The notes under the pieces are model-generated. The model was not told the DNA's origin. It ran no database searches and saw only the letters and a program-made list of their open reading frames with translations. This document shows positions 1-5,109 of a stretch of DNA of 5,814 nucleotides, one piece after another. The stretch is taken from assembly GCA_016200765.1 (NCBI GenBank), contig JACQEC010000226.1:1-5814 (forward strand). The letters run 5' to 3'. Positions within the stretch are counted from its first letter, which is position 1. Every line of letters begins with the position of its first letter. The translations under genes were made by a program, and so were the position numbers. The DNA comes from Chloroflexota bacterium. GTDB lineage: Bacteria; Chloroflexota; Anaerolineae; JACRMK01.

Positions 1-423
1 GGGCGCGCCCTGCGGATGATGCTGGCGGCCGGAGCGGGCGTGCCCCTGCACATGCTGGGCGACCCGGACACGACGGCGCGGGCGACCGCCGGCGACGCGA
101 CGCGCGGGATGCTGTCGCATTACCGCACGCGGCAGTTGGAACTGATCGAGATGGTGAGCGAGGTGATCGAGCGGGCCGCACTGCGCGCGCAGGCCGCCGG
201 TCGTCTGGTGATGCCGCGCGGCGGCTTGCAATTGCAGGCGCAGGTGCAGGAACTGACGCGCGAGGACAACCTGCTGTTGGCGCAAGCGGCGGAGGCTATC
301 GTCAAGGCGTTGGAGGCCGCGCGCGCCAACGGCTGGGTGGACGACGCCACCGCGCAGGCGCTGATGTTGAAGTTTGCGGGCGAGAGCGCGACGGTGAGTA
401 TGACAGACCCGAAGGGTTTCTAA
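1..423 (+). CDS. Phage portal protein, C-terminal part (5' end outside window)
   Basis: The reading frame is open from base 1 (GRALR precedes the first ATG at 16), so this is the last 140 codons of a longer gene and the ATG at 16 is probably not the start. The segment LRMMLAAGAGVPLHMLGDP followed by a Thr/Ala-rich stretch (TARATAGDA) matches the C-terminal core of HK97/SPP1-type portal proteins, where a 'G-x-P-x-H-x-L-G-(D/E)-P' turn precedes the long crown and stem helices. The remainder is strongly helical and Ala/Glu/Leu-rich, as expected for a portal crown. Portals form the dodecameric DNA entry channel at one capsid vertex and bind terminase. The position directly before the protease-capsid gene fits the usual order terminase-portal-protease-MCP. 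The last residues (TDPKGF) and the TAA stop are encoded by one arm of a perfect palindrome, so the original C-terminus may have been replaced. Family assignment is by motif and gene order only. Confidence 0.75.
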   Translation, partial: GRALRMMLAAGAGVPLHMLGDPDTTARATAGDATRGMLSHYRTRQLELIEMVSEVIERAALRAQAAGRLVMPRGGLQLQAQVQELTREDNLLLAQAAEAIVKALEAARANGWVDDATAQALMLKFAGESATVSMTDPKGF

Positions 424-437
424 AACCCTTCGGGTCT
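405..437. repeat. Perfect 15-bp palindromic element overlapping the portal stop codon
   Basis: The left arm (405-419, AGACCCGAAGGGTTT) and right arm (423-437) are perfect reverse complements with a 3-nt spacer. The TAA stop of the portal gene (421-423) lies in the loop and first base of the right arm. No T-tract follows on either strand, so it is not a classical rho-independent terminator. It looks like a dispersed intergenic palindrome (REP-like). As RNA it would form a very stable hairpin 23 nt before the next start codon and could separate portal from capsid expression or protect mRNA ends (inference). Confidence 0.8.
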
Positions 438-460
438 AGCTACGCAGAGAGGAGCGCGAG

Positions 461-2440
461 ATGACTGAACAATCGGAGACGCAGGCGATGCGCCTGCGCT
501 TGCAGTATGACCTGCGCCCGCTGGGCTTGCCGGCGGCGGAACCGGCGGTGCGCGAATACGAGGTCACGCTGATTGCCGCCGGGCCGAGCAAGAACGGCCT
601 GACCTTTCCGGCGGATGTCCTGCGCGAGGCCGCGCCGCTCTTCGAGGGCGCGACCTCCTTCGTGGACCATCTCCCGCTGGCGTCCGCGCCGCAAGCGAAG
701 GGAGGCGGCGCGGCTTACCCCACAGTGCGCGACGTGGCGGGTGTGTTCAGCCGCCCGTTTGTAGATGCGTCCGGCAGTTTGCGCGGCACCCTGCGCGTTT
801 TCCCCGGCGCGACCGCCCACTGGCTGTGCCCGTTGCTCGACGCGCTGATCCGCGAACGGGAGCGCGGCGGCACCGTCCCCAACCTCGGCTTGAGCGCCGA
901 CCTTCTGCTCCAGCGCCGCGCGGCCAGCGGCGAGGCGCAGAAAATTCTCAAGGTCTTTTCCGCCGACATTGTGTTCGACCCCGCGGCTGGCGGGCAATTC
1001 CAGCGCATTCTCAATTCCACACAAGGAGGAATGATGGACGAAGCAAAATCTCAAGTCTCACAACCGTTGTCGCCAGTGGCGAGCTCTGCGCCCGCCGACC
1101 TCTTGCGCGTGCAGTGCGCCGCCACCTTGAGCGCGGCGCTGGGCGCAAGCGACCTGCCGGCGCCGTTCAAGGACGCCGTGCGCGAGCAGTTTGACGGGCG
1201 CATCTTCGACGCCGCCGAGTTGAGCGCCGCCCTCGACCGCCAGCGCGCGCTCTACGCCGCCCTGCTGGAGCAGAACGTCGTGGAGGGCGCGGGCGCGTCC
1301 CGCAGTTCCACCCCTTCAGCCTATCCGGCGGAAGGGAGCGCAGGGAGACGGAACGCCTTCTCGCTCTGGTCGGACCTTGACCGCTTGCAGTTTGCGGCCG
1401 ACCGGTTGCTCGGCGCGCCCGTGCCCGACGCGATGAGCGACGTGCCGCGGCTGTCCGGCATCCGCGAGTTGTATGTCCTGCTCTCCGGCGACCGCGAGAT
1501 GCGGGGCATCTACCACGCGGAGCGCGTGACCTTCGCCAACGCCGCGACCGGCACCATGACCGGCCTCGTCAAGAACGCCATGAACAAGGTCATCGCGGCG
1601 CAATGGCAGAAGCTGGGGCGCGCCGGCTATAACTGGTGGCAGAGGGTGGTTTACGAGGACGACTTCGAGTCGCTCAACCAGATTTCGTGGATCACCGTCG
1701 GCGGGTTTGGCGACCTGCCGACCGTGTCGGAGGGCGCGGCCTACACGGAACTGGCGTGGGGCGACAACGCCGAGACGACCACCTTCGTGAAGAAGGGCGG
1801 CTACATCGGGCTGACGTTGGAGATGATGGATCGCGACCAGACGCAGAAGGTCAAGGCGATTCCGGTGGGGCTGGCGACCGCCGGCATCCGCACGCTGTCC
1901 AACCAGATTGCGGTGTTGTTCACGCAGGCCAGCGGCACCGGCCCGACGCTGGCCGACGGCCTCGCGCTGTTTGAAACGGGCACGCACAAGAACCTGCGGA
2001 CGACCGCGCTCTCGGCGGCGGAGTGGGACGTGGTGGTGCAGAAGGTGTTCCAGCAGGCCGAGTTGAAGAGCGGCAAGCGGCTGGGCCTGCGCCCTCGCTA
2101 CCGGTTGGTGCCGATTGAGTTGGAGAAGACGAGTCTGGTGATTGACCAGAGCGAGCAGGAGCCGGGCACGGCCAACAACGACGTCAACGTGCGGATGGGC
2201 AACACGACGGTGGTGGTGCCGGAGTGGACGGACACGAACGACTGGGCGGCGGTGGTGGACCCGGACGTGTACCCGTGCATCGGGGTGGGCTATCGCTATG
2301 GCCGGATGCCGGAGGTCTTCGTGGCAGACCAGAACGCGGTCGGCTCGATGTTCACCAACGACGAGATGCGCATCAAGGTGCGCTTCATCGTCGGGGTGGG
2401 CATCATTGACTACCGCGGACTGCATAAGAGCAACGTGTAG
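461..2440 (+). CDS. Prohead serine protease - scaffold - major capsid protein fusion
   Basis: The gene encodes 659 aa. The start ATG has the SD AGAGGAG (448-454) 6 nt upstream. Residues ~30-186 look like a herpesvirus-assemblin-fold prohead protease: a GPSKNGLTFP motif (41-50), a DH pair with probable catalytic His70, LGLSAD with probable nucleophile Ser145, and the closing strand FSADIVFDPA (166-175). Residues ~192-280 are helical and Ala/Leu-rich with no globular hallmark, fitting a scaffold or delta domain. Residues ~300-659 resemble HK97-fold capsid subunits, notably the Mu gpT-like kind: long helix AEWDVVVQKVFQQAELKSGKR, then LGLRPRYRLVPIELEKT, and a C-terminal beta region ending DYRGLHKSNV. 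The product would assemble the procapsid shell and cleave off scaffold before DNA packaging. An internal SD and ATG pair at codons 191-192 suggests a second, protease-free product (1034-2440, 468 aa). Domain borders are estimates. Assignment rests on motifs and neighbours. Confidence 0.8.
   Translation: MTEQSETQAMRLRLQYDLRPLGLPAAEPAVREYEVTLIAAGPSKNGLTFPADVLREAAPLFEGATSFVDHLPLASAPQAKGGGAAYPTVRDVAGVFSRPFVDASGSLRGTLRVFPGATAHWLCPLLDALIRERERGGTVPNLGLSADLLLQRRAASGEAQKILKVFSADIVFDPAAGGQFQRILNSTQGGMMDEAKSQVSQPLSPVASSAPADLLRVQCAATLSAALGASDLPAPFKDAVREQFDGRIFDAAELSAALDRQRALYAALLEQNVVEGAGASRSSTPSAYPAEGSAGRRNAFSLWSDLDRLQFAADRLLGAPVPDAMSDVPRLSGIRELYVLLSGDREMRGIYHAERVTFANAATGTMTGLVKNAMNKVIAAQWQKLGRAGYNWWQRVVYEDDFESLNQISWITVGGFGDLPTVSEGAAYTELAWGDNAETTTFVKKGGYIGLTLEMMDRDQTQKVKAIPVGLATAGIRTLSNQIAVLFTQASGTGPTLADGLALFETGTHKNLRTTALSAAEWDVVVQKVFQQAELKSGKRLGLRPRYRLVPIELEKTSLVIDQSEQEPGTANNDVNVRMGNTTVVVPEWTDTNDWAAVVDPDVYPCIGVGYRYGRMPEVFVADQNAVGSMFTNDEMRIKVRFIVGVGIIDYRGLHKSNV
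1023..1036 (+). promoter_or_regulatory. Internal ribosome-binding site and in-frame start for scaffold-MCP
   Basis: AAGGAGGA (1023-1030) is a near-perfect Shine-Dalgarno sequence lying inside the fusion gene. It is followed by tandem in-frame ATG codons at 1031 and 1034. From the end of GGAGG the ATG at 1034 is 4 nt away, a workable spacing; the one at 1031 is too close. The glycine codons used here are GGA GGA, whereas the rest of the gene strongly prefers GGC or GGG, suggesting selection for the SD rather than for protein sequence. The position falls exactly between the protease domain and the scaffold-like linker. The role is inferred. Confidence 0.65.
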
Positions 2441-2454
2441 GATTTTCGCCGGGA

Positions 2455-2519
2455 TCACTCGGAGTGAAGCGAAGCGTCTCGTTGTGCGGCCTTGAGACCC
2501 TTCGCTTCGCTCCGGGTGA
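2455..2519. repeat. Imperfect 26-bp inverted repeat (REP-like hairpin) after the MCP gene
   Basis: The arms 2455-2480 and 2494-2519 are reverse complements at 23 of 26 positions, with a 13-nt loop. Two of the three mismatches would be G-U pairs in one RNA strand, so a long hairpin is retained. The core GAAGCGAAG next to GTCTC is of a kind seen as a high-copy dispersed intergenic palindrome in many environmental bacterial genomes. It begins 14 nt after the MCP stop and ends 35 nt before the next ATG. No T-tract follows, so it is more likely an mRNA-stabilising or attenuating hairpin, or a neutral repeat insertion, than an intrinsic terminator. Confidence 0.8.
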
Positions 2520-2543
2520 CAAACTATCAGAAGTCTTTTCGAC

Positions 2544-2549
2544 AGGAGG
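2544..2549 (+). promoter_or_regulatory. Shine-Dalgarno that fixes the start of the small structural gene
   Basis: AGGAGG lies 5 nt before the ATG at 2555. The same frame is open from an ATG at 2492, but that one lies inside the repeat hairpin and has no SD, so 2555 is the chosen start. Confidence 0.75.
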
Positions 2550-2554
2550 CTTGG

Positions 2555-2929
2555 ATGAACGAACGGATAATTCCCATCACGTTGAAGGTGCCGACGCAGG
2601 CGGCGGGCGCGAATCTGGCGGGGGTCAAACTGCCGGTGATCGGCACGCTGGTCGGGGTGTCGGCGTCGCTGGACGCCGTGACCGGCGGCCCGACGGATGT
2701 GAAGTACGACCTGTTGAGCGCGGGCAGTAACATCTCCGGCTTCAACGCCATCTCGGTCGGCACCACCGCCGCGGCGACGACGCTGACGAAGAGCAAACAC
2801 TTCGGCGGGACGATTGACCCGGTGGAGATCGCGGCGGGCAACAACCTGACGGTCAGCACGACCATCACGGGCGGCTCGTCGCCGACGGCGGGGCTGACGG
2901 TGGTGCTGTACCTGCTGATGGGCGAGTGA
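2555..2929 (+). CDS. Small beta-rich phage structural protein, probable capsid decoration protein
   Basis: The protein has 124 aa and no Cys, and is rich in Thr, Gly, Ala and Val. The pattern is of alternating beta strands: IIPITLKVPTQ, VKLPVIGTLVGVSASLDAV, LTVSTTITGG and LTVVLYLLMGE. There is no signal peptide and no convincing membrane segment. The start is set by the AGGAGG 5 nt upstream, which removes 21 residues of the longer open frame that would be read from the repeat. Position directly after an MCP is typical for head decoration or stabilisation proteins, which bind the outside of the expanded capsid. I do not recognise the family by name, so that role is inferred from size, predicted fold and position. 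A head-fibre or another minor capsid protein is also possible. Confidence 0.55.
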   Translation: MNERIIPITLKVPTQAAGANLAGVKLPVIGTLVGVSASLDAVTGGPTDVKYDLLSAGSNISGFNAISVGTTAAATTLTKSKHFGGTIDPVEIAAGNNLTVSTTITGGSSPTAGLTVVLYLLMGE

Positions 2930-2930
2930 C

Positions 2931-3100
2931 GGGCGTTAGGGCGTGAGCGCGTTGCGCGTTTACGCGTTTTGGGCGTCTCACGTAGGGGCAGGTCTTGCGC
3001 TTTCGCGGCGTGAAGTTCCGATACCTGCCCTGTGCGTCCCCATTAGGAGCGAAGCGGCGCGCGAGTGGCTTACGCAGAACGCGTTTACGCGCTAACGCCC
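2931..3100. repeat. Compound inverted-repeat element, left border of the minus-strand cassette
   Basis: Outer arms 2931-2953 and 3078-3100 are reverse complements at 20 of 23 positions, including a perfect 9-bp tip (GGGCGTTAG / CTAACGCCC). Nested inside is an 8-bp inverted repeat (GGGCAGGT 2986-2993, ACCTGCCC 3023-3030). The 12-mer CGCGTTTACGCG occurs twice in direct orientation (2955-2966 and 3080-3091). The element starts one base after the stop of the decoration gene and contains the TAG stop of the minus-strand gene (3092-3094). It reads as a composite of two or more dispersed intergenic repeat families. No transposase is present. Confidence 0.7.
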
Positions 3101-3586
3101 TGATCGCCGAACCAGCCAACCCGCCAAACCGGCAACAGTGGTCGTGGCGATGGCGAAGAAGAGCGAGAGCACGGGGCCAAAGACGCTGGCGCCGAGCGCG
3201 TCCTCGATGATGAAGTCGTCCATGCTGGCCGCGCCACTGCGGGCGAAGTCTTCGAGCATGTAGCGGTTCTGGCGGATGATGTCCATGAAGAGGAAGGTGT
3301 TGAGCCAGAGGGTTGCGAGGCCGATGGCGGAGCCGATGAGCGAGGCGGTGATGCCCGCGGCGATGGCCGCCGAGATGCGGCCCGCGGCGCAGAAGGCCAG
3401 CCAGCCCGCGAGCGCGTAGAGCGCGAGCATGGCAAGCAGGAAGCCGTTGTTCAGCCACGTGTAGTCGTCGAGGACGGTGAGGTTGCTGATCAGGTTGTAG
3501 GCCATCCAGTCCATACCGACGACGAGGCCGAAGGGCAGGCCATAACGCAGGGACGGGCGGGAAAGGTCAAGCCAGGGCGCGCGCAT
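3092..3586 (-). CDS. Small integral membrane protein, about four transmembrane segments, possible phage moron
   Basis: With the ATG at 3586 the product has 164 aa. Hydrophobic segments lie near residues 16-35, 47-68, 71-101 and 130-158. The loop after the third segment is polar and acidic (MDIIRQNRYMLEDFARSG, then MDDFIIEDALG). The frame is open to an ATG at 3661 and contains another at 3595. I prefer 3586 because an extended -10 promoter ends 7 nt before it, so the transcript would begin at or one base before this ATG, and because the upstream residues are encoded by repeat-like sequence with no SD. It runs against all surrounding phage head genes and lies between two repeat clusters, so it is probably an independently expressed inserted gene. 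The last codons and stop come from the repeat arm at 3078-3100. I do not recognise the family. Superinfection exclusion or another host-modifying role is only a guess from position. Confidence 0.6.
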   Translation of the reverse strand: MRAPWLDLSRPSLRYGLPFGLVVGMDWMAYNLISNLTVLDDYTWLNNGFLLAMLALYALAGWLAFCAAGRISAAIAAGITASLIGSAIGLATLWLNTFLFMDIIRQNRYMLEDFARSGAASMDDFIIEDALGASVFGPVLSLFFAIATTTVAGLAGWLVRRSGR

Positions 3587-3593
3587 AGGGGAC

Positions 3594-3602
3594 ATTATAA
3601 CA
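3594..3602 (-). promoter_or_regulatory. Extended -10 promoter for the minus-strand membrane gene
   Basis: Read on the minus strand, 3602-3594 is TGTTATAAT, a perfect extended -10 (TGnTATAAT) in otherwise GC-rich DNA. No good -35 is seen at 16-18 nt, which extended -10 promoters do not need. With standard spacing, transcription would start near 3587, immediately before the ATG at 3586, giving a leaderless mRNA. Confidence 0.6.
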
Positions 3603-3631
3603 TGGGTTGGGCGGCTGGCTGACGAACCCAT
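3602..3631. promoter_or_regulatory. Possible operator: 7-bp inverted repeat upstream of the minus-strand promoter
   Basis: ATGGGTT (3602-3608) and AACCCAT (3625-3631) form a perfect inverted repeat with a 16-nt spacer. It overlaps the edge of the extended -10 and occupies the usual -35 region. Geometry would suit a dimeric repressor or activator, but the arms are short and chance is not excluded. Confidence 0.25.
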
Positions 3632-3632
3632 A

Positions 3633-3751
3633 TCACCGCCGAGCGCGCAACCCTTCGACACCCTTGGACAAGCTCAGGGTGCTAGGCTCAGGGTGCGGCG
3701 CGCGGAGATTTTTTACGATTTTCTCAGCGTCCTCTGCGCGCTCGGCGGTGA
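3633..3751. repeat. Composite repeat: 17-bp terminal inverted repeats enclosing a second palindromic element
   Basis: The ends 3633-3649 and 3735-3751 are perfect 17-bp reverse complements (TCACCGCCGAGCGCGCA outward-in), 85 nt apart. Inside lies a different palindrome. Its left arm is doubled as CCCTTCGACA / CCCTTGGACA (3651-3660, 3661-3670). Its right arm is doubled as GCTCAGGGTGC (3672-3682 and 3686-3696). The inner unit resembles the dispersed CCCTTCGACAAGCTCAGGGTG-type intergenic repeat found in many bacterial genomes. An AT-rich patch (3707-3724) separates it from the right end. It contains no gene and has the layout of a small non-autonomous element or repeat-in-repeat insertion. Confidence 0.75.
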
Positions 3752-3792
3752 GTATGAAAAGCATAGAGAGTGCCTTGAGGCAGGAGGTCTGA

Positions 3793-4443
3793 ATGTCAAC
3801 CTACTTGAGCGATGTGCGCGCCAAGGTGCGCAATGACTTGCGCGACGGCGGCGCGAGCCTCTGGAGCGACGCGCAGTTGAACGGCGCGATTGACCGCGCG
3901 CTGGACGAATACAATGCGGTCTTCCCGAAGATCAGCTACGGCGACGGCGACTTGAGCACGCTGACAAACTTCACCGGCACCCAGCCGCGCGTGTGGGACA
4001 TGAGCCCGCTCATCTCCGGCGGCAAGCCGCTGTGGACCATCTTCGAGGTCGAGCAGTTGGACGGCGCGCAGAACACGCCGTTCACGCCGCGGCGGGTGAT
4101 CCCGTTCCAGCGGCGCGGCATCTACCTGCTGGTGGACGACCGCGCCGACGAGCCGCAGTCGTCGTGGTGGGTGCGCCTGTGGCGCGTGGAGGCGCGCGTG
4201 TTGAGCGAGACGGTGCGCGACTACCCCGACGTGGACGAAGATACAATCGTGCTGGGCGCGGCGGCCTACGCGCTCGACGCGAAGGCGTCGCAGTCACCCA
4301 ACGAGGTCGGCAGTTCAAGCCTGACACCGCGCGACTGGCGGCTGATGGCTGACGGCGCGCTGGCGGAGTTCAAGCGCCGCCAGCGCGTCATCCGCGACCG
4401 CGAGGGGACGGGTGTGACGGCGGCACCGGCGGCGGAGGGTTAG
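3793..4443 (+). CDS. Head-tail adaptor / connector-like phage protein
   Basis: The gene encodes 216 aa, with SD AGGAGGT (3782-3788) 4 nt before the ATG. The N-terminal part (residues 4-44: LSDVRAKVRNDLRD, then LWSDAQLNGAIDRALDEYNAVFP) is the helical pattern typical of phage adaptor proteins that sit under the portal ring (P22 gp4 / HK97 gp6-like group: 'W-(S/T)-D-x-(E/Q)-(I/L)-x-x-x-I-x-x-A-L'). The middle (about 55-140) is beta-rich with aromatic residues. The end (residues ~155-200) returns to helix with an AAYALDAKASQ segment and a charged FKRRQRVIRDRE tail. Such proteins extend the portal channel and receive the tail or tail spikes. Its place downstream of the capsid gene agrees. The next gene begins 5 nt after the stop, suggesting co-transcription. 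The exact adaptor subfamily is not certain. Confidence 0.6.
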   Translation: MSTYLSDVRAKVRNDLRDGGASLWSDAQLNGAIDRALDEYNAVFPKISYGDGDLSTLTNFTGTQPRVWDMSPLISGGKPLWTIFEVEQLDGAQNTPFTPRRVIPFQRRGIYLLVDDRADEPQSSWWVRLWRVEARVLSETVRDYPDVDEDTIVLGAAAYALDAKASQSPNEVGSSSLTPRDWRLMADGALAEFKRRQRVIRDREGTGVTAAPAAEG

Positions 4444-4448
4444 GCGAT

Positions 4449-4754
4449 ATGGAAATTACGCGCACGCTCGCCAACGGCGCGAACGAGTTGAAGGCCGGCG
4501 AAGCGTCCATGGTGACGGTCAGCGGCCCCAGCGCGGCCTACAGCATCACGGGCATCGTGGGAGGGCGCGAAGCACGGCGGCTTGTGATTTTCAACAACAC
4601 GGCTTACCCGCTGACGCTCAACCACGACGACGCGGCCTCGGCGGCCAGTCGGCGCATCCGCACGAGCGACGGCGCGAACAAAACGGCGCCGGCGGGCGGT
4701 TACGCCCTGCTGGCCTACAACTGGGGCATCCAGCGGTGGCTGTTGATCGTGTAG
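4449..4754 (+). CDS. Short phage fibre/spike-type domain protein
   Basis: The protein has 101 aa. The ATG is 5 nt after the adaptor stop, and a GGAGGG (4434-4439) inside the end of the adaptor gene gives a 9-nt spacing. Residues 42-100 show a pattern that I associate with repeat or tip domains of phage tail-fibre and receptor-binding proteins: a hydrophobic strand and Asn pair (LVIFNNT, 45-51), LTLNHDDAASAASRRI (55-70), a glycine turn (DGAN), then ALLAYNWGIQRWLLI (86-100) as the last strand. In long fibres this unit is part of a much larger chain. Here it stands alone with only ~40 residues before it, so it may be a minor head or neck fibre, or the remnant of a longer fibre gene. No signal peptide or membrane segment is seen. 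Role inferred from pattern and position. Confidence 0.5.
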   Translation: MEITRTLANGANELKAGEASMVTVSGPSAAYSITGIVGGREARRLVIFNNTAYPLTLNHDDAASAASRRIRTSDGANKTAPAGGYALLAYNWGIQRWLLIV

Positions 4755-4787
4755 CCGCGCGCCGGGCGCTCCTGAACGGAGGCGAAC

Positions 4788-5009
4788 ATGTCAGAAGAGG
4801 CTGTGCAATTTGATTGGCGCGCCCTGTTGAACAGCGCGAAATTTTGGCTGGCGCTGTTGGCGCTGGCGCACGCGCTCATCCTGCAAGTTGATCCGGCGTT
4901 TCCACCCGATGTGATGAAGGCGGCGGATGAGTTGGTGCTGGTCGTCGTCGGCGTGCTGGCGGCGAAGGAGCCGCTCAAGGCGCGGTTGGCGAAGGGGCGG
5001 GAGGAGTAG
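4788..5009 (+). CDS. Small phage membrane protein, holin-like candidate
   Basis: The protein has 73 aa, with SD GGAGG (4778-4782) 5 nt before the ATG. A polar N-terminus (SEEAVQFDWR) leads to a hydrophobic segment (residues 18-34, AKFWLALLALAHALILQ). A short DPAFPPDV turn follows, then a second hydrophobic stretch (49-59, LVLVVVGVLAA) and a basic tail (KEPLKARLAKGREE). Two short membrane segments, small size and a charged C-terminus are features of class II holins and of many unassigned phage membrane proteins. It is the last plus-strand gene of the module, 33 nt after the fibre-like gene. No endolysin is next to it, which weakens the holin reading. I cannot name a family. Confidence 0.5.
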   Translation: MSEEAVQFDWRALLNSAKFWLALLALAHALILQVDPAFPPDVMKAADELVLVVVGVLAAKEPLKARLAKGREE

Positions 5010-5030
5010 AAGCCTTGTGTTTGACGAGGA

Positions 5031-5068
5031 AAAATGCCGGCGCCCGCAAACATGCTTGCGGGCGCCGG
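5031..5068 (-). terminator. Rho-independent terminator of the minus-strand membrane operon
   Basis: A perfect 13-bp GC-rich stem (5037-5049 with 5056-5068, CCGGCGCCCGCAA and its complement) closes a 6-nt loop. Read on the minus strand it is followed by CATTTTT (5037-5031), giving the U-run of an intrinsic terminator about 40 nt after the minus-strand gene's stop at 5110. On the plus strand only TT follows, so it would act weakly for the phage module that ends at 5009. Confidence 0.8.
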
Positions 5069-5109
5069 TTCAGGGAAGGGGTACGAGTGCTCTGCTTTTC
5101 TCGCAGAGA

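Noticed and set aside
481..497. 7-bp perfect inverted repeat with an in-frame ATG in its 3-nt loop near the start of the fusion gene
   Set aside because: Short, inside coding sequence, and the upstream ATG at 461 already has a proper SD. Likely chance in GC-rich DNA.
440..1054. 204-codon minus-strand frame opposite the protease domain
   Set aside because: Arg/Ala/Gln-rich shadow of the sense gene with no recognisable domain; the sense strand carries clear protease motifs.
1316..2800. 494-codon open frame on the minus strand across the MCP and decoration genes
   Set aside because: It is Arg/His-rich with low-complexity composition, spans two well-supported plus-strand genes and a repeat, and has no plausible SD. 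It is explained by GC-biased codon positions of the sense genes.
3633..3751. Repeats considered as a CRISPR array
   Set aside because: The units are inverted or directly abutting with no regular spacers and no cas gene; they are dispersed palindromic repeats.
3607..3792. Plus-strand 61-codon frame ending right before the adaptor start, including a 12-codon ATG frame from 3754 that could be a leader peptide
   Set aside because: Most of it is repeat sequence, no SD precedes 3754, and there is no leader-like run of residues or attenuator structure.
5090..5108. 6-bp hairpin (CTCTGC/GCAGAG) just after the 122-aa membrane gene
   Set aside because: Short stem with no following T-tract on the minus strand; the strong terminator at 5031-5068 suffices.
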